Source of the DNA: Malania oleifera | Taxonomy: Eukaryota; Streptophyta; Magnoliopsida; Santalales; Ximeniaceae | NCBI RefSeq assembly: GCF_029873635.1 | Contig: NC_080418.1 | Span: forward strand, 15,231,562 to 15,295,561 | Length of the DNA: 64,000 bases | Direction: 5' to 3' | Shown here: positions 47,970 through 60,941 of the stretch, one piece after another | Layout: every line of letters starts with the position of its first letter | Numbering within the stretch: position 1 is the stretch's first letter | Notes under the pieces: generated by a model | The model's input: the letters and a program-made list of their open reading frames with translations, nothing else | The model's database searches: none | What the model was told of the DNA's origin: nothing | Made by a program: the position numbers and the translations under genes

Positions 47970-48187
47970 GAGCAAAGACCCAAATACTTCGACCCTTCAA
48001 GAGAGAACACAGAAAAAAGCTTCGATTTGATCCTTTGACAGAGAATAGGCTGCTTCAACAGAGAACCTCCTTCAAGCCCAGATCGTCAACGAGCAAGCCT
48101 GAAATGTCCGGCGAACAAGGCGAGGAAGGCTAGGAGCAGTGGCAGGCAGCGAGAGAGGTCCAACAGGGGTCTAGGGCTCTGACGAAT
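47970..48187 (-). other. Candidate 5' leader exon of the CX9C gene
   Basis: On the minus strand this GC-richer island contains GTCAGAGCCCTAGACCCC, a CT-rich stretch, and ends at CTTTGCTC|GTGAGTCC, a good splice donor. A TTTTATA box lies about 40 bases upstream, and the plus strand near 48255 has ACGCAGCGTTTT. It has no long reading frame of its own. The next minus-strand coding exon with an acceptor-like TGCAG before its start is the CX9C gene 11.4 kb away. The link is an inference without transcript support. Confidence 0.3.
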
Positions 48188-48286
48188 CTACTGCCGTTCT
48201 ATCTGCATTTTTTTTTTTTTTTTTTCATGGTATAAAATGACCAAGGAAGCACAACGCAGCGTTTTAACATAAAGACATATTTGGGT

Positions 48287-48365
48287 CATGTCCATTCGTG
48301 TACCCAAAATATATAGAAAAATTAAGCATGTACATTCGTGTACCAAAAAATATAGAAAAATAAAG
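48287..48365. repeat. 40-bp tandem duplication
   Basis: Units 48287-48326 and 48327-48365 begin CATGTCCATTCGTGTACC and CATGTACATTCGTGTACC and share TATAGAAAAAT. Near-identical and local. Confidence 0.8.
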
Positions 48366-48399
48366 TAGCTGAAAAATAAGTAGAAATGAGTCCTAAATT

Positions 48400-48873
48400 T
48401 ACATGATTTATTTATATCTACTTTACGAATGGATGAAATAAAAAAATTTACTATTTTGGAAGGAATTATAAGATAATTTTTTATATAAAATATCTCTTTT
48501 TTCTTTCTCTTCTTTTCTCTTATTCTTTCTATATGTTTACTCTCTTCAAGTATTTTTCTGTACATTACAAAATGAGAGGGAGATGACTCTTTTATAGGAC
48601 AATACATGGTAGTGGAAGATGAAGGAATGAAAGATGAAGGGGTGACAACATTCATATTTAACACTCCCTCTTAGTTGTCACCCATACATTAACTCTTTCC
48701 GCTAAGATCTTTAAGATGTCTCATTCCGATGAAATGAACTAATTTCTTGATTGTTGTAGTAAGCAAAGATTCAGTGAACAAATCTGTTAGATTATCACTT
48801 GATCGGATTTGCTGAACATCTATATCATAATTCTTCTAGAGTTCATGTGTATAGAAGAATTTTGGAGAGATAT
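48400..48873 (-). mobile_element. Ty1/copia remnant: RNase H end and 3' LTR, minus strand
   Basis: On the minus strand, 48873 to about 48690 gives SPKFFYTHELQKNYDIDVQQIRSSDN in short blocks, then GMRHLKD, the C-terminal copia RNase H. A GAGGGAGTGTTAAATATGAATGTTGTCACC junction follows, where the LTR starts (about 48663). The LTR's right end is not clear, so the lower limit is approximate. Element C truncates it at 48874. Broken fossil. Confidence 0.7.
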
Positions 48874-49434
48874 TATAAGAACCCAGTTTGGTACAAAACC
48901 AAATCGTTGACGATTTCAGACAGTCGACGAGTTCAAGCGGGCTGAGGTCTTTAAGTTGCGAGAAAGCTCATATTTTTGCATAATCTCTTTCTCTCTCTTA
49001 GGGTTTTCTATCTTTCTCTCTCTTCCCATTCCTCTAAATTGTGTCCCACCCTCTCTTTCACCCAAATTCCCTCCACTCTTGCTCTCTGATCCTCTCTCTC
49101 TCTCTCTCTCTCTCTGAGATTGTCTCTCTCTCCGCGATAAAATTTAGGAAAACTGGGGTTTCATCTTCTGAACGCTGTAGGCATGGTTTAAGGATCATGG
49201 TAAGTCTATCTTCAGGAATAGGTAAGGAGAATAAATTATGTCAGTTTGTTTTTTAATTTGAACCAATTAGTACAGATGAATGTATGTAAGGAACAGTTAG
49301 ATACTCTGGTACATCTACTAGAATTCATATGAATGTTTATGTTTTTCCGCAATATATGAAAGTACAGATCAATATGATATACCCGTACGTCCATATTTAG
49401 GGCTGGTATTTGATGAATGTTATCTAATTGTACA

Positions 49435-51527
49435 TGTAACAACCCAAAAAATACTGATATTTAAATATTAAAGAGAGAGGAAAAATGGAAACAAGAACAG
49501 AGGGAGGCAGTAAACTTCGTCGAAAAACGCTTCGCGTTCATCAACGACATCGCATTTTGGAGATAATAATAGTTGGAGATAATAATAATAATAATTTCAA
49601 GGAATTTCCAGAACTCGTCGACGAATACAGGGCTTCGTCGACGAGTACATATGGAAACTTATCGACGAATACAGGGCCTCGTCGACGAGAAAATACCGAG
49701 AGGGGTTATGGGGCAGCCTGAAATTCGTCGACGAATACAAGGATTCGTCGATGAATTTATTGAAAGATTCGTCGATGAGATGACGTGTCTCGTCAACGAA
49801 GGCCGCAGTATATAAAGGGAAAACTCAGATTTTTATCACTTATTCGCGCCCCTCTCTCTCTCCTCTCTTCTCTCTCCCTCTACGACTCTCTCTCACTTCT
49901 CTCTTCGTTTCCGGGCATGTTCCTCGCCGGATCAAAGATTTGAGGCTATCACAACGCTCCTGGCGAGATTCTCTGCAAGTCTGCCGGAGCTGATCGTTGG
50001 AAAAGTTGGGTTGGATTTCGTTCCAATCTCAGGGTAAAACATTTTATTCAATATTTGTCTTTTCTTCAGTTATGAGAAATGTTGTAGGTAAGAAAATACT
50101 GATGTTTTGTTTTGGGGGATTGTGTTTTCAAGATATTGAGTTAAGAACCCTACAGGTATAGAGCCAAAATTTTATAGGGGCTTTTCAAAACTAAGGTAAG
50201 GAAAATATGCTATGCTAGGAATTTTCATAATGCTATCAGAGACTTTATAGATACATATTTATACCAGTTTATTATACAATATTTATAGAATATGAGTTTA
50301 AATACTTGTGTGGCCTGAATAGATTTTTATGTAATGAAGAAATGTATACAACTTTCATAATGAATCATACTATACTGGATATACAGATATAGATATGTAT
50401 ATATTCACAGAGATTGTACAGAAAAATGTACTTGCATATACAGCTTTTATATGAATAGTTTTATGAAACATATATATATATATATACACACGTATACATG
50501 TGTACAGTTTTGTTCAGATCAGTATTTATATCACAGTTGAGTTATAGTATGTCATGTTTCCTATTACCATAACATATAGAGTATATAGATAGATAGCATT
50601 ATGGTAACTTTGGAAACATGGCGAAAACAGTAAAAGAGTATATATGTATATAGTATCAGATCCCTGTGAAAAGATTACAGACAGATACAGTTTACAGAGC
50701 ACGGTACCATTGCTATATACAGATAGAGTGCAACCACATATCTCAGATAATGTGTGGGTACTGTCTAACCGTGCTCGGAGAGGATGCAGCTCCCCAGTAC
50801 ACTAGGTAGAGGGGGCCGATTAGACGAGGTAGCAGCCAGTCTCGCGCCTAGGAAAGGATGCAGTTTGGCCGGGCTGAGGTAGTGTAGAGTATATTGACTT
50901 ATCTGGAGGGCCGACCAGATGAAGTCCCGCCTATAGGATGCACAACCTTGTTATGAGGGGTCAAATCATGACGTACAGAGTCACAGGGATAAAGTATAGA
51001 CATGTAAATGTATACAGTTTTACAGTATATGATGAGTATAGTATGATATTATCAATATGAAAAATAGAAAATACAGACAGTACAGTATATCTTAAATTGT
51101 GAAAGGAAAATATGCCTTACAGATGTTTTATTGCTTTACAGTTCAGTACTATTTTTAAGTATTCTTAACTTAGTTGCCACACACTAGTAATAACATATTT
51201 CCACTTACTGAGCGTCGACTCACCCCATTACTTTACCATTTATCAGGTGAGCCAGTTAGGCAAGCAGATCAGGCTCGCAGATAGAGAATAGTTTGATCAC
51301 CCTGGTTATAAGGTTAGTTTTTGACAAAGTTGTGTATATTTCTAAGTAGATGATGCTGGAGGGGTATTTTTGTTTTGCTATAGTTTGTATATACTGGATT
51401 CTAGTATTGTTTAGTATATATGTAAATGGCTGTATGATTTGTGTTTCCGCTGCTTAGGTATGGATATGGATATATATATATATATATATATATTTAAAAA
51501 AATGGTATGAATTTTGAGGTCGTTACA
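49435..51527 (+). repeat. Solo A-type LTR
   Basis: Starts TGTAACAACCC, ends GAGGTCGTTACA, 2,093 bp. Flanks are GTACA (49430-49434) and ATACA (51528-51532), a 5-bp duplication with one mismatch. No internal sequence is attached, so it is a solo LTR inside the LTR of element C. The palindrome array (about 49614-49800) is the best preserved in the window, TGACGTGTC is at 49781-49789 and a TATATAAAGG box at about 49809. Confidence 0.85.
49614..49818 (+). promoter_or_regulatory. U3 palindrome array and TATA box, best-preserved copy
   Basis: Eight slots, several perfect: CTCGTCGACGAA, TTCGTCGACGAG, CTCGTCGACGAG and TTCGTCGACGAA, with spacings of roughly 20-35 bp. Decayed slots read TTATCGACGAA, TTCGTCGATGAA and CTCGTCAACGAA. 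The TATA box follows at about 49809. Confidence 0.65.
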
Positions 51528-51833
51528 ATACAGGTTATGTATGTATAGCGTATAAAGGGTCGAGGCGTTATAGTTGATATTAAAGCCATAGCCAGCCGGA
51601 AGTGTGATGTGAATTGCACTGCCTGGTTATGGATATGCTCAGATCTTAGGTTGCTAGGTTCTGTAGATTAGACTATACCAGAGTTTAAGATGTGAATATG
51701 ATTATCGAGTGTAGCTTTGTATACCTAGAGACAAAAATTCATTGACAGACTTATGTGTTTTTCTAGATCATTCGAAAGGTTCAGAAAATCATGACAATCT
51801 ATTGGCGGTTTTCTTTCTAAGTGGAAGGGCGGA

Positions 51834-53899
51834 TGTAACAACCTGCTCTTTATATTATTATTATTTTATTACTTTCCTCTATCTGTATATCATAAATGTC
51901 ATATGTCTGAAATACTACTAGTAAACTCAGGCTCCAGGGAGCACTGAGAAAAATGCTGTATGTCATACACACCTAGGCAGTGGTAACTGAAAAACTGTAA
52001 ACTATCATATACACAATACCAAAAAACTATAATAATCTGAAGTATATTTTTACAATACTAAATACCCAGTGACAACATCAAAATCTAGAAACTATTCCTA
52101 AATCTTTGATACCTAAAACACACCTACCCTTCTAGTAAGGGCAACTCAAGATAACCTCTACCCACGAGCCTGATTTGCTCACCTAGCTGGATCTCCTGAA
52201 AAATGGTGAGTCACTGGGATGAGTCGACGCTTAGTAAGAGGAAATATGTTATTACTAGTATGTGGCGGCTGAGTTACACATTTAAAATACTGAAATAACA
52301 CTGATACTATAATCTGAGTAAGTTGATAAACTGTACAGAATATATGTAATGTAATTTAAAGTATAGCTATGTATCTAAGTTTGCTATATGAACATACTGC
52401 TAATATAATAATATAAACTGTTGTTGTGTGATATATCTGTACATAGGAACTTTTGTTATATCCTGGGATCTATATGTCATGATATATCCCCTCATGATAG
52501 GGTTGTGCGGCCCGTAGGCTGGACTTACTTTGGTGGCCTACCAGGCAAGTCAATTTGTATCTCTATCATCCGCCAATTTGTATCAATCTAGCCATCTGCA
52601 ATCACTTTGGACCATCGTACCTCTATCTCGTTTAACTGGCCACCTCAACCTAGCATGCTCGGGAGATTGCAATCTCTCCTCGCACGGTTAGACGAAATCC
52701 ACATACTTTCTAAGTTATGTGGTTGCACGTGTCTGAAATAGCAACGGTGTCGTGCTATGCTGTATGTCTCTATCTATAGTATCCACAGGGATTTGAAACT
52801 ATGTAGTACTATATATATACTTATCTTGCCATTTTAACATGATTTCAAAGTAATCATAACATTATAAATCTGAACTGTAATATTTGTATTTTCTATCTAT
52901 TATATTTGTAATATCTATCTATAATATCTGTACTATTTATCTGAAATCTCTATAATGTCTATCTGAGATGCATGTATATCTGTTTGAGTGTTATGATTTA
53001 GAAATCATGTTATTCTAAAAAATACTATAAATCATACCTTTTGCTAACAATATGTATAACTGAATATATGTAAAGTTACATAAAGAAATCATGTTGAACT
53101 ATAATAAACTCAGGCCGCACAACTGTGTATTTAAAATCTCATGTTTCATTTTTGTAGTTCCATTGTAATACTGATAATAATAATATTCTGGAAAAACTGA
53201 TCAATAAGCTGATATATATATACACACACACATAAACATAATCTTCTGACTTGCTTTCTAAAATCTCTAACATAGCATATTTCCCTTACCTAGTTTCTGA
53301 AAAAACCCCTATTGTACTCTCGCCTTACACCTGCAGGGTTCCCCGCTCAACACCTTGAAAACAACATCCCCCAGAACAAAATATCAATATTTCTTCGTAT
53401 ACTACATTTCTTATAACTATGGGAAAGGTAAATACTAACTAAAATGTCTTACCCTAAGATTGGGATGAAATCCAAACTAGCCCCACTGATGATCCGCTCC
53501 GGCAGACTTGTAGAGAACTTTCCTAAGAGCGTTGTGGTATCCTCTGATCGTCGATCCGGCGAGAAAAGGAGCCGGGATCGAAGAGAGAAGGGGAAGGGAA
53601 TGTTTTAGAGAGAGAGAGAGGGAGGTTTTCCTGCACTAGAAATCTGCCAAAAATCCGAGTTTCAGCTATTTATAGAGTCGAATTCGTCGACGAGACACGT
53701 CATCTCGTTAACGAGTCCTGTAGAAAGTTCGTCGATGAACTTGTACCCCTCGTTGATGAGTTTCAGACTGCCACAAACCCTCTTTCAGTATCTTCTAGTC
53801 GACGAGACGTGCCCTCGTTGACGAGATCCTCATAAACCTTCATCGACGAAACCCCCGCGTTTGTCAACGAAGCCTTGATTAATTTCTTGGGTAATTACA
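51834..53899 (-). repeat. 3' LTR of element A'
   Basis: Minus-strand LTR, 2,066 bp, from TGTAATTACCC (at 53899) to GGTTGTTACA (at 51834). TATAAATA lies at 53668-53676, TGACGTGTC at about 53694-53702, palindrome sites at about 53680-53880, and a GA/CT tract near 53605-53625. Confidence 0.9.
53680..53890 (-). promoter_or_regulatory. U3 palindrome array of the A' 3' LTR
   Basis: Sites include TTCGTCGACGAG, CTCGTTAACGAG, TTCGTCGATGAA, CTCGTTGATGAG, AGTCGACGAG, CTCGTTGACGAG, TTCATCGACGAA and TTGTCAACGAA. About eight slots, in the same order as in the plus-strand A LTRs when read on the minus strand. Confidence 0.6.
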
Positions 53900-56800
53900 T
53901 TCTCCTCTCCTTGTAAAATTTCGTCCTCGAAATTTACTATCTTTGTTGACCACTATCCATATTATCTATCATCCCATAGAAGCAAATGATCTACTTATTT
54001 TATTACTTACCCTCACTTATGGCGGAGGAATATCGTGGTTACATTTTAAGTTCTAGGAGATTACACATTTAAAACTCAAAGACTACTTATTAACTAAATC
54101 AATGCATGTACCTGCAAAAGAAATACTATCTAACTATTATACTTTACCTGATTATCACTAAACCTCTTGGAGCAACTGCGGTTATTTCTGTTTTATCTAC
54201 TCCTCGAGCTCCCAAGAAGCTTTCTCTATAGCATGATTCTTCCACATAACTTTTACTAACTGAATTTCTTTGGTGCGCAATTCTTGTGTCTTTCTGTCCA
54301 AGATCCATTCTGGTACTTCTTCTTAAGCTAATGAATCCTTAAGCTCTATTTCTCCATAGCTGATTATGTGGGACGGGTCTGGGACGTATTTCCTCAACAT
54401 AGCAACATGAAACACGTCGTGTATTCTAGATAATGCTAGCGGCAAAGCTAGCCTATAAGCAACTGACCCTATTCTTTCTAATATCTCAAAAGGACCAATA
54501 TACCTAGGACTCAACTTGCCCTTCTTTCCAAACCTCATAACCCCTCTCAGAGGAGCTACCTTAAAAAATACTCGATCTCCTACGTCAAACTCTAACTTCT
54601 GGCGGTGAGTGTCTGCGTAACTTTTCTTCCGACTCTGTGCGGTACTGATTCTTTCTTTAATTAGTTGGACCTTATCATACGCCTGATGTACAATCTCTGG
54701 ACCCAAAACTTGCCTCTCGCCTACTTCATCCCAGAAAAGAGGGGAACGACATCTCCTACCATACAATGCCTCGTAGGGTGCCATACCGATACTAACCTGA
54801 TAGCTGTTATTATAAGCAAATTCAACTAGTGGCAGAAACTGAGTCTAGCTACCTCCAAGATCTAGCACGCATGCACGAAGCATATTTTCTAATGTTCGGA
54901 TTGTCCTCTCAGTTTGACCATCTGTTTGAGGGTGGAAAGCAGTGCTAAATGCTAACTGTGTACCCATAGCCTCCTGAAAACTTTTCTAAAATCGTGAAGT
55001 AAACAGAGGATCTCGGTCCGAGACTATGGATACTAGTACCCCATGAATGCGAACTATCTCCTGAACGTACATTCGTGCTAGTCTGTCCATGGAATAACTG
55101 ACTTTAATAGGGATGAAATGGTCGATCTTCGTCAGACGATCAACAATCACCCAAATTGCATTCAATCCATGTCGCACTGGTGGTAATCCCGCAAACAAAA
55201 TCCATAGAAACGTGATCCCATTTCTACTCTGGAATGAATAGTGGCTGCAACTATCCTGCTGGTCTCTGGTTCTCAGCCTTAACCTGCTGGCATGTCAAAC
55301 ACTGTTGTACAAATTCGACAATTTCCTGAAACATTTTAGTATTGCCTGGATGTACAATGTATAGGGACCTGTGTGCCTCCTCCAATATAGTTCTCCTGAT
55401 TTCGGTATCTGCAGGAACATATAGCCTAGTACGGAACCGCAGGGCTCCGTCATCTGTTATGCTGAAGTCCTCTTAATGTCCGTCTCACATTCTAGCCATT
55501 ACCTCTGCCAATTCTACGTCATCACCCTGAGCGGCCTTTATTTCCTTATATAGTGTAGGTTGTACAACCAAGATGGCAACAAATGCCTGAGGACTACCCT
55601 CTACTAACTCTACGCTAAGTCTCTCCAAATCTATCAGGATCGAGTGTTAAATTTCCATGGCTGCCAGTGTTCGTCCCACTTATTTCCTACTCAGGGCATC
55701 TGCTACTACATTCGCTTTACCTAAGTGGTAACTACTAGTACAGTCATAATCTTTATTAAGTTCTAGCCACCTTCTTTGCCTCAAGTTCAATTCTCTCTAG
55801 GTAAAGAAATATTTCAAGCTCTTGTGATCCGTAAAAATTTTGCACTTTCCACCATATAGATAATTCCTCCAGATCTTGAGAGCATAAACCACTGCAGCTA
55901 ACTCCAAATCATGGACATAATTCTTCTCATATTCTTTAAATTGTCTAGAAGCGTATACAATGACTCTGCCATGCTGCATCAACACATATCCAAGACCCTT
56001 TAGGGACGCATCACTGTATATCATATACCCGTCCTCCCCTAATGGAATAGCCAACACTTGGGTAGTCACCAACCTTTGTTTCAATTCCTAAAAGCTGTGC
56101 TCGCAATCATCATTCCATTCAAATTTTATATTTTTCCTTGAAAGTCGCATCAACGAACCTGACAAATTGGAGAAACCATCCACAAAGCGCCGATAATAGC
56201 CTATTAAACCTAGGAAACTTCTAACCTCTTAAACATTCCCTGGCCTTACCCAATTCACTACTGCCTCTATCTTACTCGGGTCAACAGCTACACCTGCCTC
56301 AGAGATCACATGGCCGAGAAAAGAAACCTGCCTCAGCCAAAATTCACACTTCTTGAACTTTGCATATAACTTTTTTTCTCTCAACGTTTGCAATACCAGC
56401 CTCAAATGATGCTCGTGCTCCTCAAAACTCCTCTAATAGACCAATATATCATCAATAAATACAACCACAAATTGGTCCAAATACTGATGGAACACTCGAT
56501 TTATTAAATCCATAAATACCGCTAGTGCGTTAGTCAATCTAAATGGCATCCCTAAGAACTTGTAATGCCTATATCTCATTCGAAACGCTGTTTTTGAGAC
56601 GTCTTCCGCCCTAACTTTCACTTGATGATAACCTGACTGTAGGTCAATTTTAGAATAAACCTGGGTCCCCTAGAGCTGATCAAACAAGTTGTCGATCCTG
56701 GGAAGAGGATATTTATTCTTAACTGTTAGCTTATTTATTTACCTGTAATCTATACACATTCTCATGGTCCCATCTTTCTTCTTCACAAATAGAACTGGTG

Positions 56801-58889
56801 CCCCCCAGGGCGACACGCTGGGCCTGATAAATCCTTTATCCAGCAATTTTTGCAATTGATCTTTCAATTCTTTTAACTCGACTGGGGCCATTCGGTAAGG
56901 TGTTTTAGACACTGGTGCTGACCCAGGTAGAAGATCCACGGTAAACTCAACTTCACGGTCTGGTGGTAAACTAGGTAATTCTTCCGAAAATACATCTGAA
57001 AATTCTCTGACCACAAGGATATCAGCTTGCTTCAGTTCTTTTTTTGGCAATTCCTTTATGTAGGCAAATCCTTGACAGCCCTCTTGAATCAGTTTCCTCG
57101 CCTGAATGGCTGACGCAAGCTGTGGCGAAGAACGTACCCGCGAACCAAGAAACTTATATTCTTGCTCACCTAGAGGTCTGAAAATCACTTCTTTCAAGTG
57201 ACAATCGATACTAGCATGGTTAACTGCCAACCAATCCATACCCAAAATTATATCAAACCCCTACATATCAAATATCACAAGATTAGCTGGAAATATCTTT
57301 TCCTGAATAATCACTAGAAATTCCCTGAGTACCCTCCTACATCTCACCATTAATCCAGTCGGCGTAGCTACAACCAACCCAATATCCAACAACTGTACCT
57401 CATACCCCGTTAATTTAGCATATATTGATGAAATAAAAGAGTGGGTGACACCTGTATCAAATAAAATAACAGTTGTATATGAGAAAGCAGTAAGACTACC
57501 GTTAACTACGTCTCCTACAATATCGGCGTCACCCGGCGTCAACGCATACACTTTCGCCGGTGCAATGTTCCTTTGCTAGCCACCACAGGGCACTTGATAA
57601 CCATCCAGATACGGTCTGGGAGCTGGTGCCTGAGCTGGCGATCCCTGACATGACCAAGATTTGTGCTTAGGTCTCCCACAATGGTAGCAGACATCCTTTC
57701 CCATTCTACATTCTCCTGGATGTCTTCGACCACATCTAGGACAGGTAGGAACAACCCGTCCACCCTGAGAACCACGACGACCCATCATCCGTCCTTGACC
57801 ACCTCTATATCGATCTCCTCTCCATGGCCCTCAGCTAGAGCTCACCTGAAAATCCTGAGGTGTGGACCTCTTCCTCTGACTTTGAGCTGTAGCACTTCTC
57901 TGCATACCACTCTCAATAATAACAACACTATCCACCACCTCTGCAAACGTTTGAACCCGAAAGTCGATGACTTGCTCAAATAAACTCTACTTCAGACCTT
58001 CCTCAAACTTCCTTACATTTTTCTCTTCGTCTGGTGCCAAATGTGGAGCGAAATGGTACAAATCAAAAAATCGTGCAGCATACTGTGTAATTGTCATCAA
58101 CCCCTGAGTCAAATGCAGGAATTATGTAGCCTTTGCGCTCTGAATGATAGCAGGGAAATATCGCTCAAAGAATAATTCCTTGAATCGACTCCACGCTACT
58201 GGCACTGGATCTAGCCTCTACTCAATCATCCGCGCTGATCTCCACCAACGCTTTGCCTCTCTTGTCAGTTTAAATGTCCCAAATGCCACTTTATGCTCGT
58301 CTGTACATGACAGTACTACTAAAATCTCCTCAACATCCTGAACCCAATTCTAAACTTTATCGGGTCAGGTCCTCCAGCAAAAGAAGGAGGCTTCATCCGC
58401 GTAAACTACTCGATCATGCAGCCACGCTCTCCTCCACTCCTAGCCATCTCAGCTATCACCTGCTGAGTGATGTTGCGTAATACGACATCTATATCTCCAC
58501 CTCCCATACTGGAGGGTCCTGGTTCTATCACCTCCAACATTCATATTATTGCTCCCTAGATCCATCTTGAAATACATAGAACATCATTTCAGTATCCTAT
58601 CCCCCGTATAGATCTAATTTACTCATTCAACTAAAACTTCAGATTCTCTACTAACCACTCCCCTGTTCTTTACCCCAAAATCCAATCCTGCAACCCAAAC
58701 ACATAACTCATCGATAGTTTACTATAATTTTCTTGAAATCGTCACCCTAGGAAAAACACAGAAACCACCATGAAAATCCTGTATTCAAACCACAGAACAA
58801 AACCTCAAATTTTTTTCCTCTATTATGGTATTGTTCTCGCTGCATTTTAAAGTCTATAGAACCTAACAACCTAGGCTCTGATACCAAAC

Positions 58890-60263
58890 TGTAACAACCT
58901 GCTCTTTATATATATATATATATATTTTTTACTTTCCTCTATCTGTATATCATAAATGTTATCTGTCTGAAATACTACTGGTAAACTAAGGCTCCAGGGA
59001 GCATTGAGAAAAATGTTGTATGTCATACACACCTAGGCAATGGTAACTGAAAAACTGTAAACTATCATATACACAATACCAGAAAACCATAATAATCTGA
59101 AGTATATTTTTACAATACTAAATACCTAGTGACAACATCAAAATCTGGAAACTATTCCCAAATCTCTGATACCAAAAAAACACCTACCCTTCCAGCAAGG
59201 GCAGTTCATGATAACGTCTACCCACGAGCCTGATCTGCTCGCCTAGTTAGATCTCCTGAAAAATAGTAAGTCACTAGGATGAGTCGACGCTCAGTAAGAG
59301 GAAATATGCTATTACTAGTATGTGGCGGCTGAGTTACGCATTTAAAATACTGAAATAATACTGATACTGTAATATGAGTAAGCTGATAAACTGTACAAAA
59401 TATATGTAATGTAATTTAAAGTATAATTGTGTATCTGAGTTTGCTATTTGAACATACTTCTAATATAATAATATAAACTGATGCTGTGTGATATATCTGT
59501 ACATAGGAACTTCTGTTATATCTTGGGATCTGTATGTTATGATATATCCCCTTATGACAGGGTTGTACGACCCGTAGGCTGGACTTACTCTGGTTGGCCG
59601 ATCAGGTAAGTCAATCTGTATCTCTATCATCCGCCAATCTGTATCAATCTGGCCTACTGCAATCACTCCGGACCATCGTACCTCTATATCGTCTAATCGG
59701 CTACCTCAACCCAGCATGTTGGGGAGACTGTAATCTCTCCTCGCACGGTTAGATGGAATCCACATACTTTCTAAGTTATGTCATTGAATGTGTCTGAAAT
59801 AGTAATGGTACCGTGCTTTGCTGTATGTCTCTATTTGTAGTATCCACAGGGATCATAAACTATGTAGTAGTACTATATATATACTTATCTTGATGCTTTA
59901 ACATGATTTCAAAGTAATCATAATACTAGAAATCTGAACTATAATATCTGTATTTTATATCTAGTATATCTGTAATATCTATCTGTACTATTTATCTGAA
60001 ATCTCTATAATGTGTGTCTGAGATGCATGTATATCTGTTTGAGTGTTATGATTTTGAAATCATGTTATTCTGAAAAATACTAAAAATCATACCTTCTGCT
60101 AACAATTCGTATAACTAAATATATGTAAAGTTACATAAAGAAATCATGCTGAATTATAATAAACTCAGGCCACACAACTGTGTATTTAAAATCTCATGTT
60201 TCATTTTTGTAGTTCCACTATAATACCGATAATAATAATATTCTGAAAAAATTGATCAATAAG

Positions 60264-60315
<52 letters not shown>

Positions 60316-60941
60316 AACATAATCTTCTGACATGCTTTATGAAATCTCTAGCATAGCATATTTGCTTTACCTAATTTCTGAAAAAGCCCCTACTGTACTC
60401 TGGCCTTACACCTGCAGGGTTCCCCACTCAACACCCTGAAAACAACATCCTCTAAAACAAAACATCAATATTTCTTCGTATACTACATTTCTTATAACTA
60501 TAGGAAAGGTAAATAATGACTAAAATGTCTTACCCTAAGATTGGGATGAAATCCAAACTAGCCCCACCAATGATCTGCTCCGGAAGACTTGCAAAGAACT
60601 TTCCCAGGAGCGTCATGGTGGCCTCAAATCGTCGATCCGGTGAGAAACGGAGCTAGGATCGAAGAGAGAAGGGGAGGGGAACGTTTTAGAGAGAGAGAGA
60701 GAGAGAGAGAGGTTTTCCTATGCCAAAAATCTGCCAAAAATTTGAGTTTCAGCTATTTATAGAGCTGGATTCGTCGACGAACCTGCACCCCTCGTTGACG
60801 AGTTTCATACTACCACAAACCCTCTTTCGGTATCTTCTCATTGACGAGACATGCCCTCATTGACGAGATCCTCATGAACCTTTGTTGACGATACCCCTGT
60901 GTTCGTCGACAAAGGCCGGATTAATTTCTTGGGTTATTACA
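58890..60941 (-). repeat. 5' LTR of element A'
   Basis: Minus-strand LTR, 2,052 bp, collinear with 51834-53899. It adjoins the primer-binding site on its left in plus-strand terms. A long (TA)n run occurs at about 60268-60310. Palindrome sites lie at about 60769-60920. Confidence 0.9.

Larger units (their letters stand above)
48874..51833 (+). mobile_element. Gypsy element C: 5' LTR, primer site and leader, interrupted
   Basis: The LTR starts TATAAGAACCC (degenerate TG) at 48874 and resumes after the solo A LTR. It ends near 51572 at GTCGAGGCGTTATA, followed by a primer-site relic TTGATATTAAAGCC (compare TTGGTATCAGAGCC) and a leader to 51833. LTR length without the insertion is about 0.6 kb. 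The TGTAAGAACCC-like start and GGCGTGATAG-like end relate it to family B. The gag part continues at 60942 beyond a nested minus-strand element. Confidence 0.65.
51834..60941 (-). mobile_element. Ty3/gypsy element A' (Tekay-like), both LTRs, minus strand
   Basis: Full-structure fossil of 9.1 kb. Read on the minus strand: 5' LTR (60941-58890), primer site TTGGTATCAGAGCC (near 58887-58870), gag (about 58570-57790) with zinc knuckles CPRCGRRHPGEC and CYHCGRPKHKSWSC (about 57760-57640), protease with a DTGVTHSF core (about 57551-57261), RT (about 57000-56400), RNase H (about 56090-55700), integrase (about 55400-54800), C-terminal chromodomain region (about 54780-54190), purine tract, then 3' LTR (53899-51834). 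It is broken, with around ten or more breaks. The two LTRs differ by roughly 5% in the stretch compared by eye, suggesting an age of about two million years at usual plant rates. Flanks GCGGA and ACTGA do not form a clean duplication. Confidence 0.9.

Noticed and set aside
49614-49800. Short palindromic repeats with spacers, resembling a CRISPR array
   Set aside because: The repeats are 10-12 bp, degenerate, in a plant LTR promoter region next to a TATA box, with no cas genes.
60268-60311. (TA)n run as a possible cruciform or origin
   Set aside because: A simple microsatellite in an LTR, not conserved at the same length in the partner LTR (about 53214-53222).
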